Assembly (NCBI RefSeq): GCF_904849725.1
Contig: NC_058519.1
Coordinates: forward strand, 19,947,267 to 20,011,266
Direction of reading: 5' to 3'
Length of the DNA: 64,000 bases
Source: Hordeum vulgare subsp. vulgare
Lineage: Eukaryota > Streptophyta > Magnoliopsida > Poales > Poaceae
The notes below the pieces were generated by a model that saw nothing but the letters and a program-made list of their open reading frames with translations, had not been told where the DNA came from and did no database searches. Below are positions 41,300 to 54,500 of the stretch, in pieces (the stretch's first letter is position 1; every line of letters starts with the position of its first letter). Position numbers and translations under genes: made by a program.

Positions 41300-43008
41300 T
41301 TGTGCATAATGCTCTAATGTTGCAGAAGTTCTTAAGGGTGGTGATCTACATCTGTGTACACTGGGTGTTTCTTGAGAGAAAATAGAAAGCATACAACTCA
41401 AATTCAACTGGAGTTTGAATGTAATATGTTGTATAAATTATCAGAATTTAACTAAATTAGCCTAAACCGTAGCACAATATCAGAATCCTTAACAACACTC
41501 TAACAAACAACTAATTGTACACCTTCCTCATCTAAAATAGTTCTCGATCAATAATGCCTCCTTAAAGACGACTAAAGCATCGATCAGATAACTAAATACG
41601 ACTATAATGTGCGAATTTGCAAAAGAAACGTCGAAAGAGAAGAGTTCAAAGGGTTTATCGTAAACAAGTGGTGCAATGCCCTCGCACCGAAGAACTGCGA
41701 ACATCATGGCTTCCTCCAAGTAGTGGAGAAAATCCGCTACAACACCAATCCATCTCCTTGGATGATCGCCGCCAACCGCCCCAAATCGCTTCCCTTCCCC
41801 ACCATCAAATTGATAGGTGGGCACAAATACGAAATAACAGAGATGCAGGGGACATTTACAAAAGACACCACAGTTGGATGAGCTTTCTGTCGCCTGGACC
41901 TGTGGACCGGTCAAAAAATATCATGCCGGTAAAATAAGTTCATAAAACATAAACAATGACCATACATGACCCCGACAAAACGTAACCAGTGATCAAAGTA
42001 AAAGAACTTTTATCACAAATTTAGGTATTCAAAGTGCATTTTACTGTCCAACTAATTTGTGAGAAATATTAGGTGGAATATCTAATACATCCATTAAATG
42101 TGTGAGTCAATGAGATGGGACACCCAAGGACATTGACTTGTCACATCCATTAAATTTATATAAAGAGTGTTAGGTAGAACTTTTAGTGACATTGACGTTC
42201 ATTAAAGTTATGATAATCATTAAAAATGACATTTTACATTGGACCGTCCTGAAAATAACATTCCACACCTATGAAGATTGGACCCCATTAAAAATGATAT
42301 TTCACAAACATAGGTGAGGCATCCCACGTGGAGCGCTCCCAACACGGTTGCAATTTTTTTTAAGTCGCTCACGGTCTCGTGGCCGATACACACACACTCA
42401 GCCTCCTCCCTTTGCTCAGCTCCAGGTTGAACTCGACGAACTCATCAGCAGCCGGCCGGTGGATTCCTCGGTACAAATCATGCGATTAACAAATCAGCAG
42501 CCGGTGGCGGTGCGTGTCCCTTTCATGGTTCTTTTCCTTCTTTTTGTTCCTTCCTTGTCTGTTGCACACGCGCGCCGGGCATTTTCTAGTTCATGGTTGA
42601 TCCGCCACCCCTTCCTCCGGATGCCGCTGCCATTTGAGCTCGGGTGTGCTCGGGGCCGTAGTCCATGGAGAACAGGGAGTCGAGGCCGTGGCGTCCGTCG
42701 TCTGGGCGCGCGTAGACTGTGGGGCGGCACGAATGGGTGGTCCGGCGAGGAGAGAACGCGGGACTCGGCGAGGCCGTCGCGGAGGTGAACAACCTTGAGC
42801 GTGCAGAGCAAGGAGACCCGGCGGCGGAGCAAGACCGGCGCTCGCGAGGTGACTGTGACCGTGCTGGCGAACGAGGCGAAGGTGGGCGACGCGGAGGCTG
42901 GCGGCGAGGTGCGTTCACTGCGTTCACGGCCGGACGTGTGGAGAGAGACATGCCAAAGAAGAAGCAGGCGGAGGGGCGGGCTTAGTGAACATGTACTACT
43001 ACTACTAA

Positions 43009-44415
43009 GAGCAACTCTAGCATATCCCCGCCCCGACCCGTAAAGTAACCGTCAAAATACGGGTCAGGAAAGCCAGACCGATCAGACCCCGCAGCCCGTC
43101 CCGGTCCGTAAAAATTTTTAGGAGGCGCGGTAAATTCCCGACCCTAATCCGGAAAAATGCGGGTTTCGCCCTCGCGGCTGCGGTGCCCTGCATATATTCG
43201 AAAGCGGTTGGTGGGGGACATTTTATCCCGCGCTTTCTCCCACCAACCACCTCTCCTCCCCCCCCCTCGCGCCGTCGTCGCCCGCCGCCCAAGATTCCGG
43301 CGACAGCAACCGGCAGGAGCACGCCAGAAGGCCGCCACGCGCACGAGGCCTCCCCTCCCTTCCCCCCTTCGTCGGAGGGCCGCCGGATTTGCAGATCTGC
43401 GGCACTTCATCGCCGGATTTGTCTTTTTTCCGTCCGCCGGTTGCTGCCTGAGGTGATGGAGTGGTCGGGGAGCCTCTCCCGCAGCCCAGGCAAGGTCGCA
43501 TCGCCGCATGCAGGCACGGGTTCGTCCGCCCGCCGCCGCCGAAGGTTTGTAGGCATGGACTCGTCCGGCCGTCCACCGGGCTCGGCGCTCGCGCAACGTC
43601 TTTGTGGCCTGCCGATGCCGCTCATACAGTGCGACGACTGCCGGCGCCAAGTGCTGCGGCTAACTTCGGGCACGCCGACACACCCCGGATGGGTGTTCTA
43701 CAAATGCGAAAACGACGGGGTACGTGCACTTGCGGTAGCTCGTTTGATAGCTCATTCTTTAGTTCAATTGCGGTAGCTCACTTCGAGCTTGCTCATTCTT
43801 TTGTGTAGGACGATTGATGCTCATTTTGGTTTTGGGAAGGCCAATACATTGATTTGTTGATAGAAAGAAACTTAATAGATGTCAGTGCACTCATTAGTAC
43901 AATCGAAGGCAATGATGCGGCTGCATGTGCAACTAGAGGGGAAGCAACGTCTACTTCTTTGGAACCAAAGATGAAGGATGAAGAAAGCAAGATCAAGAAT
44001 CCGCAGATCAACAATGAGTGCATGGAGAACATATTGATTCAACTAGTGGGAGCAGTTATGGAAGTTGGAAATATTCTGAAATGCATACTTGCGGTTTTTG
44101 TTTTCTTTGATTTTGCTATTCTAGCCAAGAATTGATGATATCTTTTGTGTCTAATGTTGTTGCAAAAGCAGAGAAAAGCATTGTGCTAGATCAATTTAAG
44201 TTGCAAATCTAAGTTTTACGGGCAGGGAGGAGCTGCGCCAGATCAAAACCCGCAGAAGCCGACCCGTAAAAAAACATATTCCGTGAATATGTTTTTTACG
44301 GGTCCATTATGCGGGATCTGCATCTGTGCCAGCCCGCGCCAGCCCGCAAAAGCGGTTTTGCGCGAACTAACACGTTTTGCGGACCGGCGGGATGCGGGAT
44401 CTGCTAGAGTTGCTC
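43009..44415. mobile_element. Harbinger-type element carrying a GRF zinc-finger ORF
   Basis: TIRs GAGCAACTCTAGCA (left) and TGCTAGAGTTGCTC (right) are exact inverted ends with TAA duplications at 43006-43008 and 44416-44418. It is 1407 bp with a GC-rich leader like that of the 9465 element. No transposase is present. Confidence 0.88.
43456..44135 (+). pseudogene. GRF-type zinc finger ORF of the Harbinger element
   Basis: Exon 1 is 43456-43719 (88 codons, GTACGT donor) and exon 2 is 43809-44135, from a TTGTGTAG acceptor. Exon 1 encodes a Ser/Arg-rich start and then the GRF zinc ribbon: PLIQCDDC, LTSGTPTHPGWVFYKCENDG. Exon 2 continues it (CSFWFWEGQYIDLL) and adds a helical region and a hydrophobic C-terminal segment (ILAVFVFFDFAILAKN). 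GRF domains bind single-stranded nucleic acid, and this gene type is common in grass Harbinger-like elements. Directly after the splice the frame reads Asp-Asp-stop (TGA near 43815) where a Gly-Cys is expected, so a small local change breaks the finger. The start at 43456 is the first ATG in frame. Confidence 0.7.
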
Positions 44416-45220
44416 TAAGATAATTATCGGACAGAATGTGGGTTGGTTAGCAAATCTGATTTAACGTTCTATTCATATTTGTCCTTTTGAACACTTCATC
44501 TTATGAAATCTGACACCATGGTTAGGTAGTTTCGTTGTTGTTAATGAAATGAACACACGTGTTTCATTGTTGTTAATCGCAGATGGGCACCAAGATATTT
44601 GTATAGATCCCTGGGTTTTACCCTAAATTAGCCTAAATCCTAGCGCAACAGTGAACAAATCCCTAGCAGAACCTTAACAAACCCCTAGCCGAACACCTTC
44701 TTCATGTAAACTAGTTCTCGATCAACTATGCCCCCTTGCGACTGAATCATCAATCAAATAACTAAAAAACGATCGAAATCTGCGAATTTGCATAAGAGGG
44801 AAATGGCAGAGGGCTTATCGTAAACGGGTGGTGTAGTGCCCTCGCATCGACGAACGACAACTACTGTTGCTTCCTCCAGGCGGTGTGTAAGGGCCGCTAC
44901 ACCGTCTCTCCACCTTCTTCGTGGGTGAACGATGTCGTCCGTCCCAAATCGCCTCCCTTTCTGTACCACCAAATTAACAGATGGGGCACAAATACTGAAA
45001 TGAAATGCCAGAGATGGGGGTGGGCGGCTGTGGGGAGGAGGAGGGGGCTCTTTGCGAAGGACATCATTTTCTGCCATCTGGACGCGTGGGTGGACATGTC
45101 AAAACATATCACACTAGCAAAACTACGTACACAAAATGTAAATAATGATCATACATTGCCCAACAGTGCGTACTGTAATCGCAAGTCGTCTTTTTAGTAT
45201 ACAATGACAAAAGTAAAAGA

Positions 45221-45508
45221 ACTTTTACCAACAACTTTAGATGCTCAGATTACCCTCATTAGTTGAGGTGTCCAATTTCACGATTTTGACTTGGTCAACA
45301 AAATTAACTAAATTATTTTGAATTTGGTTTATAGTTTTTATTCAAATAAGGTATTCAATTTTGAAACTTTTACCAACAACTTTAGATGCTCAGAGTGCCC
45401 TCATTAGTTGAGGTGTCCAATTTCACGATATTGACTTGGTCAACAAAATTAATTAATTTTTTTTAATTTGGTTTATGATTTTTATTCAAATAAGGTATTC
45501 AATTTTGA
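45221..45508 (+). repeat. 145-bp tandem duplication
   Basis: The unit starting ACTTTTACCAACAACTTTAG at 45221 is repeated at 45366 with a few substitutions and a T-run difference. Confidence 0.88.
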
Positions 45509-46899
45509 ATCTAACACCTACAGAAATGAATCATCAACATACATCATAGTAAGACCAACATAATACATGCGTTCACGAGCGCAAGAAACTTTCTCACATA
45601 CATGTGGGTTGATTATCATATGACACAAGATCACACCTTCAGAAAAAGGCTCACCAAAATACCATGTTATGTAAAAAAATGTAACATACACCATCATCTA
45701 CCTCATGTGGCAAACTAAATAAATTTTATCATGATATCCCAACAACATAAACGACGTAACAAAGCACACACAACCCTTTATAATGACATTCACATGTCAC
45801 ATCTATTAAATTTGTGGGAATCATTAGGTGGGACCTGCACCGACGGTGACTTCTCACTTTTATTAAATTTACTAAAAGAATTAGGTGAGGCATTTAGTGA
45901 TGGTGACGTCCACCAAAGTCATAGTCATGATAGGCATTAGATAGGACCTGTTGAAAATGACATTGCACAAACATAAAGAAGGAACGGACCGTATTGAAAA
46001 TGACATTTACACTCGGTACGAAAGCATTGGATCCACTGAAAATGACATTCCACACCTATGGAGAAACATGGGCCAGCCAACCATGTGGAGCGCCAGCCAA
46101 CCCGTTCTTTTTTTTAAGCGAGTCCCGGGCTCGTGACCGATACACACACTCAGCCTCCTCTCTTGCTCAGCTCCAAACTGGACGAACTCATCATCATCAG
46201 CAAGCCGTTGGATTTCTCAACACAAATCAGCAGCCGGTGCGTGTCCCTTTTCATGGTTCTTTTCCTCCATTTAGCTCTTCGTCTTGGTTGGTTCCTTCTC
46301 CGATTGCACACGCGCGCGCCGGGCATTGTAGTATGGTTCATGCATGGTTGATCCGCCACCCCTTCCTCCGGATTTGAGCTCGGGTGTGCTCAGCTCAGTG
46401 CGCACCTGCATTCCAGCCTCGAGTGCAGATCACCGCCGGGGCCGTAGTCCATGGAGAAGAGAGGAAGCACGCGTAGGCGTCCGTCGTCGAGGCGGGCTCA
46501 TATCAAGGGTGTGGTGTGCTTCCATGCCATCGGAGAAACGTCAGAGAAGAAGCCATGCGGAGGGGCGTACGTGCTCATTGCTCAATGAGCATACTAGTAT
46601 AAGATATATAATAGTCTGGACACATTATGCGCTCGATTAGCAAGTCTGACCTAATGCGATCAAAGTTCTATTCATCTTATCAAACCTGACACAGTCGTTA
46701 GGCAGTTTCATTGTTGTTAATGAAATTAGCACACATGTTTCATTGTTGTTACATGGCCCTGACAGCGTGTATACTGATCGTAAGTCGTCTTTTTCTAAGT
46801 AAAGTATAACACGAGTGACCAAAGTAAAAGAGTATACCAAGAAGTTTAGGTACTCATAGTGCATTTTACTCTCCATTAAATTTGTGAGAGATATTCAAT

Positions 46900-47382
46900 G
46901 AAACACCCAATCTATAAATACACCATGCTCCATTTTGAGCTCCCTCATTCAATTGAGGTGTTCGATTTCAAATCTAGTTCACGATTAAAACCTGGTCAAC
47001 AATTTTAGTTGAGGTTATTTTGATTTTTTTCACATACATGCGGGTTGATTAAAAGATAACACACAATCACATCTTCAGAAGAGGCACACCAAAACATGTG
47101 TTATAGTATTTAAAAAAAACATACAACATCATCTCCCTCACACGCCATAACAAACAAATTTTATTATAATATCCCAACAACACAAACGGGCGCAGTAAAG
47201 CGCGTATAATCCTCCTACTGACATTGACATATCACATTCATTAAATTTATGAAAATCATTATCTAGTGACGCTGACTTCCCACATGCATTAAATTTACAA
47301 AAAAGCATTTAGATGAACCATTTAGTGACCGTGACCTCCATTAAAGTCATATAGTTATGATAATCACTAGATAGGACGAGCC
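46900..47382. other. AT-rich sequence with degenerate repeats
   Basis: Imperfect copies of short motifs such as TGACATTGACATATCACATT and AATTTATGAAAATCATTA recur. They are shared with 42030-42320 and 45780-46080. No gene is seen. Confidence 0.4.
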
Positions 47383-47500
47383 GAAAATGACATTACACAA
47401 ATATAAAGAAGCATTGGACTGCATCGAAAATGACATTACACAAATATAAAGAAGCATTGGACCGCATCGAAAATGACATTCACATGATATGGAAGCATTG
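47383..47500 (+). repeat. 43-bp minisatellite, about 2.7 copies
   Basis: The unit GAAAATGACATTACACAAAT...GAAGCATTGGACYGCATC occurs twice in full and a third time in shortened form. Confidence 0.85.
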
Positions 47501-47611
47501 GACAGTTTGAGAATAGGTTTAGGGTTTCCCGTGGGGCAATGCCTCTCCACGTCTTACTATATACAATACATATACATGACACGCTAGACCTATTTTAACA
47601 CTCCCCCTCAA
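47499..47611 (-). other. Copia polypurine tract and possible 3' LTR start
   Basis: On the minus strand, just after the copia pol stop, TTGAGGGGGAG (47611-47601) is followed by TGTTAAAATAGG, as at a polypurine tract/LTR junction. The LTR would run left to about 47499. I could not confirm it because the other LTR is not in the window. Confidence 0.35.
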
Positions 47612-49617
47612 TCTGAATTTCTACTCTGTACAAGGTTTAGATTGGTACTAAAATGGTCTAGCATCTGTCGAGTGGCTGGTTTCGTGAGTACATCAGCCAG
47701 CTGATCATTAGGAGAAATAAACCTGACCTCAAGAGCTCCAAAAGCAACACGCTCACGCACAAAATGAAAACCGATCTCAATGTGCTTCGTACATGCGTGG
47801 AAAACTGGGTTGGCAGTCAGATATGTGGCTCCTAAATTGTCACACCATAGAACAGGGACACACTGCTGTGAAATGCCAAGCTCTTTGAGTAGTGACTGTA
47901 CCCAGATGGCTTCAGTAGCCCCATTTGCCAAAGCTTTGTACTCGGCCTATGTACTGGATCTCGACACCGTCGGCTGTTTCTTAGAACTCCAGGAAATGAG
48001 GTTCGGTCCAACAAAGACAACAAAACCTCCTGCGGATCGTCGACCATGAGGGCACCCTGCCCAATCTGCATCAGTGAAGATACTAATGCTAGTGGAGACA
48101 ACCTTCCGAACTTCAGTCCGGTGTGCAATGTTCTTTTCACATAGCGCAGAATACGCTTAACAGCTTGACAATGAACATCAGTGGGTTGCGAGAGGAACTG
48201 GCATACCTTGTTCACGTCGAACGAAATATCCGGACGGGTGAGTTTCAAATATTGCAGTCCACCAAAGACACTCCGATACCGAAAAAAATCAACGGTACTG
48301 AGGGGTTGTCCAGACACTCGTGCAACCTGATCTGATGTAGACAATGGTGTGGAAGTGGCCTTACAATTCTCCATGCTGACACGGTGCAAAAGATCCAAGG
48401 CATACTTCCGTTGAGTCAATGTCACCCCCTTGAATTGTATGACGCTTCCAAACCAAGGAAATACTCCAACGGCCCAAGGTCCTTGATAGGGAAACTGATG
48501 GCAAGGGAGTGAACAAGGCCATCAACAACGCGTTGAGAAGAGACGGCAATAACGATATCATCCACATAGACGAGCATATAGATCTGAACATCATGATATC
48601 GAAAGAAAAACAAGGATGCGTCTGCTTTGGAGGGTACAAAACCCAGGTCGAGAAGACGTGCGCACCGAGCCAAGCATACCATGCACGAGGGGACTATTTG
48701 AGTCCATAGAGAGCCCGTTGTAGCTTGCACACATGCCAGAGATACCGAGTGTCTTGAAAGCCAGACGGCTGCTGCATATAAACATCCTAAGATAAATAGC
48801 CATGAAGGAAACCCTTGCTGACATCAATCTGCCGAAGACTCCAGCCGCGAGACACAACAAGAGCAAGAACGAGTCGAACAGTAGCCGGCTTGACAACTGG
48901 ACTGAACGTGTCGCCATAGTCAATGTCATGCTGCTGGGTGAAACCACGGGCGACCAGTCGTGCCTTGTACTTATCAATAGAGCCATCTGGGCGATGCTTG
49001 GTTTTGAAGATCCACTTAGTCCCAACAATGTTAACTCCACCCGGACGAGGCACAAGGACCCAAGTTCTGTTGTGATGAAGGGCAACAAGCTCATCAAGCA
49101 TCGCTGCATGCCAGGCAGTGACACGGAGAGCATCACGAGGAGAGACAAGTACCACATGAAACGCACGCCGGCGGGGATCATAACGGATGGTACCATCAGT
49201 AGGTACAAGTGCGCGTCGAGTGTGATCACGGCTACGCGTGACCATGGTATGACCAGGAGCAGCTAAAGGCGTCGCGGTCGAGGAGACAAGGCTACCCTCG
49301 ATAGAAGGCGACACGAGATGATCAGTCGGCGACGACGGAGAAGCATCGTGCTGCACCGAGGCAGGGGATGAGTCGGGCGAGTCGGCCGCGACAACGCGCG
49401 GCGAGCGCGCCACTGATGGGCCGAGCGAGGCAGCCGCGGGGGCTGGCAATGGGCCGGGCGAAGTGGCAGTCGACCGGCGGGAAGGCGTGCATGTGCCATG
49501 CACGTCGAGCACCGGAGAGGACGGCGCGTCAGCCGTGAGGACTCGTGGAGAAGCCAACGAGTCCGTCGAGCGGTGCGCCAGAGGCGCCATGCACGTCGAT
49601 CGCCAAGGAGGAAGGCA
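47608..49617 (-). pseudogene. Ty1/copia pol: reverse transcriptase and RNase H part, broken
   Basis: Reading right to left: a Ser/Pro-rich linker (49617-49170), the start of the copia RT ([20 protein letters not shown], then [11 protein letters not shown] and [16 protein letters not shown]), the catalytic YVDDIV in LVYVDDIVIA near 48570, [32 protein letters not shown], and the RNase H end ([48 protein letters not shown]). In-frame stops (for example after HGYLS near 48790) and frameshifts near 48420-48730 and 47930-48050 kill it. The enzyme would copy element RNA into DNA in cytoplasmic particles. The upstream integrase part lies at 59536-59986, split off by the gypsy insertion, which shares the 5-bp AGGCA. 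Confidence 0.9.
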
Positions 49618-51164
49618 TGCTATCCCAGAGACAACAGCGCCAGAAGTTGACACGTTGACAGAGGCTGGGCTTGCGTTGGTTCTTTCCTTGAAGAGGAAAT
49701 GGTGATGCAGCACATGAGCAGTAAGTATTTCCCTCAGTTTGAGAACCAAGGTATCGATCCAGAAGGAAGGTCTCGTCAAGTCCAGAGTACCTGCGCAAAC
49801 ACAAACAAGCTTGCACCCAATGCTTCAAAGGGGTTGTCAATCCCTTCAAGATTGTTTGCAAAGTGAGATCTGAAGGCGGAAAGTGCAACGAAGTAAAAAG
49901 TGTAAGGCTGAAAATATGGTGTGGAGTAGACCCTGGGGGCCATAGTGTTCACTAGAGGCTTCTCTCAAAATAGCAAGTATTACGGTGGGTGAACAAATTA
50001 CTGTCGAGCAATTGATAGAACCGCGCAAAGTCATGAAGATATCTAAGGAAATGATCACGCATATAGGCATCACGTCTGAGACAAGTAGACCGATACTTTC
50101 TGCATCTACTACTATTACTCCACACATCGACCGCTATCTAGCATGCATCTAGTGTATTGAGTTCATGACGAACAGTGTAACGCTTTAAGCAAGATGACAT
50201 GATGTAGAGGGATAATCTCAAACCAATGATGAAAACCCCATCTTTTTACCCTTGATGGCAACAACATGATGCGTGCCTCGCTACCCCTTCTGTCACTGGG
50301 TGAGGTCACCGCACGGTATGAACCCAAAACCAAGCACTTCTCCCATTGCAAGAATCATAGATCTAGTTGGCCAGACAAAACCCACAACTCGAAGAGAATT
50401 ACAAGGATATGAAATCATGCATAAGAGAGATCAGAAGAAACTCAAATAAGATTCATAGATAATCTGATCATAAATCCACAATTCATCGGATATCGGCAAA
50501 CACACCGCAAAAGAAGATTACATCGGATAGATCTCCATGAAGATCATGGAGAACTTTGTATTGAAGATCCAAGAGAGAGAAGAAGCCATCTAGTTACTAG
50601 CTATGGACCCGTAGGTCTATGATGAACTACTCACGCATCATCGGAGAGGTCATGGTGTTGATGGAGAAGCCCCTCCGTGTACGAATCCCCCCTCTGACAG
50701 GGCACCAGGACGTGCCCCAGATGGGATCTTGCGGAGACAGAAGCTTGCGGCGGCGGAAAAGCGATTGCGATGATCTCTTTATTTTTTCTGGAACTTTTGG
50801 CATTATATAGGCGAAAGACCTAGGTCAGGGGACCTCCAGGGGGCCCACAAGCCTGGATGGCGCGGCCCCTGGCCGCGGGGTGGGGGCTTGTGGGGCCCCT
50901 GGGGCTCCCCTGCCTTGGCTCCCAAGTTCTCCGAGCTTCTTTCATTCCAAAAAAATCTTTTCGGGGATTTTCTTCCGTTTGGGCTCCGTTTTAGAATCTC
51001 CTCTGAAAGGGGTCAAAAACATGGAAAAAAACAGGAACTGGCGCTTGACACTGAGTTAATAAGTTAGTCCCAAAAAATATATAAAAGGCATACAAAACAT
51101 ACAAAGTTTGACAAGATAATAGCATGAAACCATAAAAAATTATAGATACGTTGGAGACGTATCA
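49618..51164 (-). repeat. 3' LTR of the minus-strand gypsy element
   Basis: 1547 bp, direct repeat of 56201-59535 (about 1529 bp once the nested LTR and its duplication are removed). Confidence 0.92.
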
Positions 51165-53906
51165 AGCATCCCCAAGCTTAACTCCTGCTCGTCCTCGAGT
51201 AGGGAAGTGATAAAGAATGAATTTTTGATGTGGAATGCTACCTAGCATAGTTGTCCTTTGCAATTTCTTTCGCGTGACATGAATGTTCAGATCCGTAAGA
51301 TTCAAAACAATAGTTTGCTATTGACATGAAAACAGTAATACTTCAAGCAAACTAGCAAAGTAATCATGAACTTTCAAAATAACAAGGCCAAAGAAAGTTA
51401 TCCCTACAAAATCATATAGCCTAGCTATGCTCCATCATCCTCACAGAACTAATGTAGATCATGCACAACCCCGGAATTGGCCAAGTAATTGTTTTCGCAC
51501 TCTTAATTTCTCAAACTTTTTATAACTATCATGCAATACATGAGCGCGAGCCATGGAATAACACTATAGGTGGAATAGAGTGTGGTGGTGGTTGTGAGAC
51601 AAAAAGGAGGAGATGGTCACATTGACTCGGCGTATAAATAGGCTATGGAGATGCCCATTAATAGATATCAATGTGAATGAGTAGGGATTGCCATACAAGA
51701 GATGCACTAGAGCTATAAGTATGTGAAAGCTCAAAAGGAAAACTAGTGGGTGTGCATTCAACTTGCTTGCTCACGAAGACCTAGGGCAATTTTGGGGAAG
51801 CCCATCATTGGAATATACAAGCCAAGTTATATAATGAAGATTCCCACTAGCATATGGTTGTGACAAAGCAAGAAGCTCTCAATCATGAAGAACATGGTGC
51901 TAAGATGAAGCACAAGTGTGGAAAAAGATAGTAGCATTGTCCCTTCTCTCTTTTTCTCTCCCTTTTTTCATTTGGGCTCTAAGGCCTATTTTTTTGGGCT
52001 CTTTGGGATCTTTTATTTTATTTTATTTCCTCACATGGGACAATGCTCTAATAATGATGATCATCACACTTTTATTTACTCACAGCTCGAAGATCACAAT
52101 GATGATGACTCCATAGGAAATGCCTCCGGCAGTGTACCGGGATGTGCAACGATCTAGCATGGCGTATGACGTTGAAAACATCTCACTAGCTATCTTACGA
52201 TCATGCAATGGCAATATCAGAGTGACGGGCAAGTCATGAGACGAAACGGTGGGAGTTGCATGGCAATATATCTTGGAATGGCTATGAAAATACCATAGTA
52301 GGTAGGTATGGTGGCTGTTTTGAGGAAGGAATTTGGTGGGTTTGTGCACCGGCGAGAATTGCGCGGCACTAGAGAGGCTAGCAATGGTGGAAGGTGAAAG
52401 TGCATCTATACCATGGGCTCACATTAGTCATGAAGAACTCACATACTTATTGCGAAAGTTTTTATTAGTAATGGAAACAAAGTGCTAAACGCATACTCCT
52501 AGGGGAAGGGTTGGTAGGTGTAAACCATCGCGCGATCCCGACCTCAACACAAAGGATGACAATCAATAGATCAATTATGCTCCGACTTCCTAACATAGCG
52601 GTTCACCATACGTGCATGCCACGGGAATCACTAACTCCAACACAAGTATTTCTAGATTCACAACACCCTACTAACATAATTCTTAATATTACCAAATCCA
52701 TGTCTTAAAACTAATTGAGAGGAATCAAAACTTCTCTTTCTACTCAATGCACATGAAGATGGAGGTTTTTGCATCCTCTTTGGGTACCTAGCACATGGGA
52801 CTACTTTCATAGCATAAGCCAACTACCAAATCACGCACCGCCGTGCTCTAAAAGATATAAGTGAAGCACAAGAGCAAAATTATCTAGCTCAAAAGATATA
52901 AGTGAAGCACTAGAGCAAAAGTATCTAGCTCAAAAGATATAAGTGAAGCACTATGAGCAAAAGTATCTAGCTCAAAAGATATAAGTGAAGCACTATGAGC
53001 ATTCTAGCAAAATCACGATGAGTGCATGTCTCTCTCTCAAAAAGGTGTGCAGCAAGGATGATTGTGACACAACAAAAAGAAAAGACTCCTATGATACAAA
53101 ACGCTCCAAGCAAAACACATATCATGTGGTGAATAAAAATATAACTCCAAGTAAGGTTACCGATGGATTGAAGACGAAAGAGGGGATGCCTTTCCGGGGC
53201 ATCCCCAAGCTTAGGCTTTTTGGTGTCCTTAAATTTGTCTTGGGATGCCTTGGGCATCCCCAAGCTGAATCTCTTTCCACTCCTTATCTCTTTGTCCATG
53301 GGAACATCACCCAAAACTTGAAAACTTCATAACACAAAACTTAAACAGAAACTTGTGATAACATTAGTACAAGAAAACAAACTACCACTTCTTTTGGTAC
53401 TGTAGCAAACTTGAATTCTATCTATATTGATTATGGGCTACTGTATTCTCACTTTCCCATGGCTAGTACCCCCGATACTAACCATAGTTTCATCAAAACA
53501 AGCAACCAACTCAACAAAAACAGAATCTGTCAAAAACAGACCAGTCTGTAGCAATCTATATACTTCGTATACTTCTGGTACCTCAAAAAATCTGAAAACT
53601 TACGACGGCCTGGAAAAAAGCATATCAATCAGCAGCAAGAAGAATCAACTCAAAAGCTTTTTCTGAATAAAAAGGAAAAATCATCTCGTGAGCGAAAAGT
53701 TTCTATCTTTTTCCAGCAGGATCAGACAACCATTACCAAGACTAATCATAAATGCTTTTTTTGGCTCAAACAAAAAGTAACACACTCACAACAAAATTAT
53801 GAAAGTGTGGACGCAACAAAACAGAAAGAAAAAGATAAATTCATTGGGTTGCCTCCCAACAGGCGCTATTGTTTAACGCCCTTAGCTAGGCATAGAAGCG
53901 ATAGAA
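51165..53906 (-). other. 3' internal untranslated region of the minus-strand gypsy element
   Basis: It is homologous to 16201-18863 of the plus-strand element, including the GGGGATGCC blocks (53190-53270) and the polypurine tract. Around 52850-52990 a TATAAGTGAAGCACTA...AGCTCAAAAG unit is tandemly repeated four or five times. No gene is seen. Confidence 0.7.
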
Positions 53907-54500
53907 TCACGTATCATCGTCTTTGGTGCTCAAACCATAAGTGGCCCTCATCATGGATTCATAAGGCAATCTTATTTTCTTTCTAGGAAAGTGCTCCATG
54001 CCCTTCCTTAAAGGAAATTGAAATCTAATATTCCCTTCCTTCATATCGATGATAGCACCAATAGTCCTTAGGAAAGGTCTACCAATAATAATAGGGCATG
54101 TAGGATTGCAATCAATGTCAAGCACAATGAAATCCACGGATACATAGTTCCTATTTGCAATAATAAGAACATCATTGATCCTTCCCATGGGTTTCTTGAT
54201 AGTAGAATCAGCAAGATGCAAATTAAGAGAACACTCTTCAATCTCATTAAAACCCAGAACATCACATAAAGACTTTGGAATCGCAGAAACACTAGCACCC
54301 AAATTACACAAAGCATTGCACTCATAGTTTTTGATTTTGATTTTGATGGTAGGTTCCCACTCATCATGAAGCTTTCTAGGGATAGAGACTTCCAATTCAA
54401 GTTTCTCTTCAAGAGCTTTTATCATAGCTTCGACGATATGATCGGTAAAGGCTTTGTTTTGGCTATAAGCGTGTGGAGAGTTTAACATGGATTGCATCAA
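53907..54500 (-). pseudogene. Gypsy retropepsin-like protease region
   Basis: A 197-codon open stretch on the minus strand ends at a TGA-type stop just before the untranslated 3' region. It matches the aspartic-protease part of plant gypsy elements: LHDEWEPTIKIKIKNYECNA, then NLGASVSAIPKSLCDVLGF (catalytic site; usually DLGAS, so the Asp is Asn here), a beta-rich middle (RINDVLIIANRNYVSVDFIV) and CPIIIGRPFLRTIGAIIDM, the family's second hallmark. The preceding 54500-55020 belongs to the same gag-protease gene in broken frames. The Asp-to-Asn change alone would abolish catalysis. RT, RNase H and integrase do not follow; the untranslated region begins directly. Confidence 0.83.

Larger units (their letters stand above)
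41440..47520. repeat. Local tandem duplication, two long copies plus a partial third
   Basis: 41455-41930 aligns with 44625-45110 (TAGTTCTCGATCAA, GTGCCCTCGCA and CTTCCTCCA blocks). 42350-42650 aligns with 46125-46440 (CGATACACACACTCAGCCTC, GATCCGCCACCCCTTCCTCC). 44419-44590 aligns with 46605-46760. 46760-46900 starts a third copy of 41950-42080. The unit was about 1.7-2.1 kb before the Harbinger at 43009 entered copy 1. Short ORFs in it (such as 41609-41881 plus, 41528-41914 minus, 44754-45077 minus) are not preserved between copies and I assign no function. Confidence 0.7.

Noticed and set aside
48123..49266. Plus-strand ORFs of 70 and 154 codons
   Set aside because: They are antisense to the copia RT on the minus strand.
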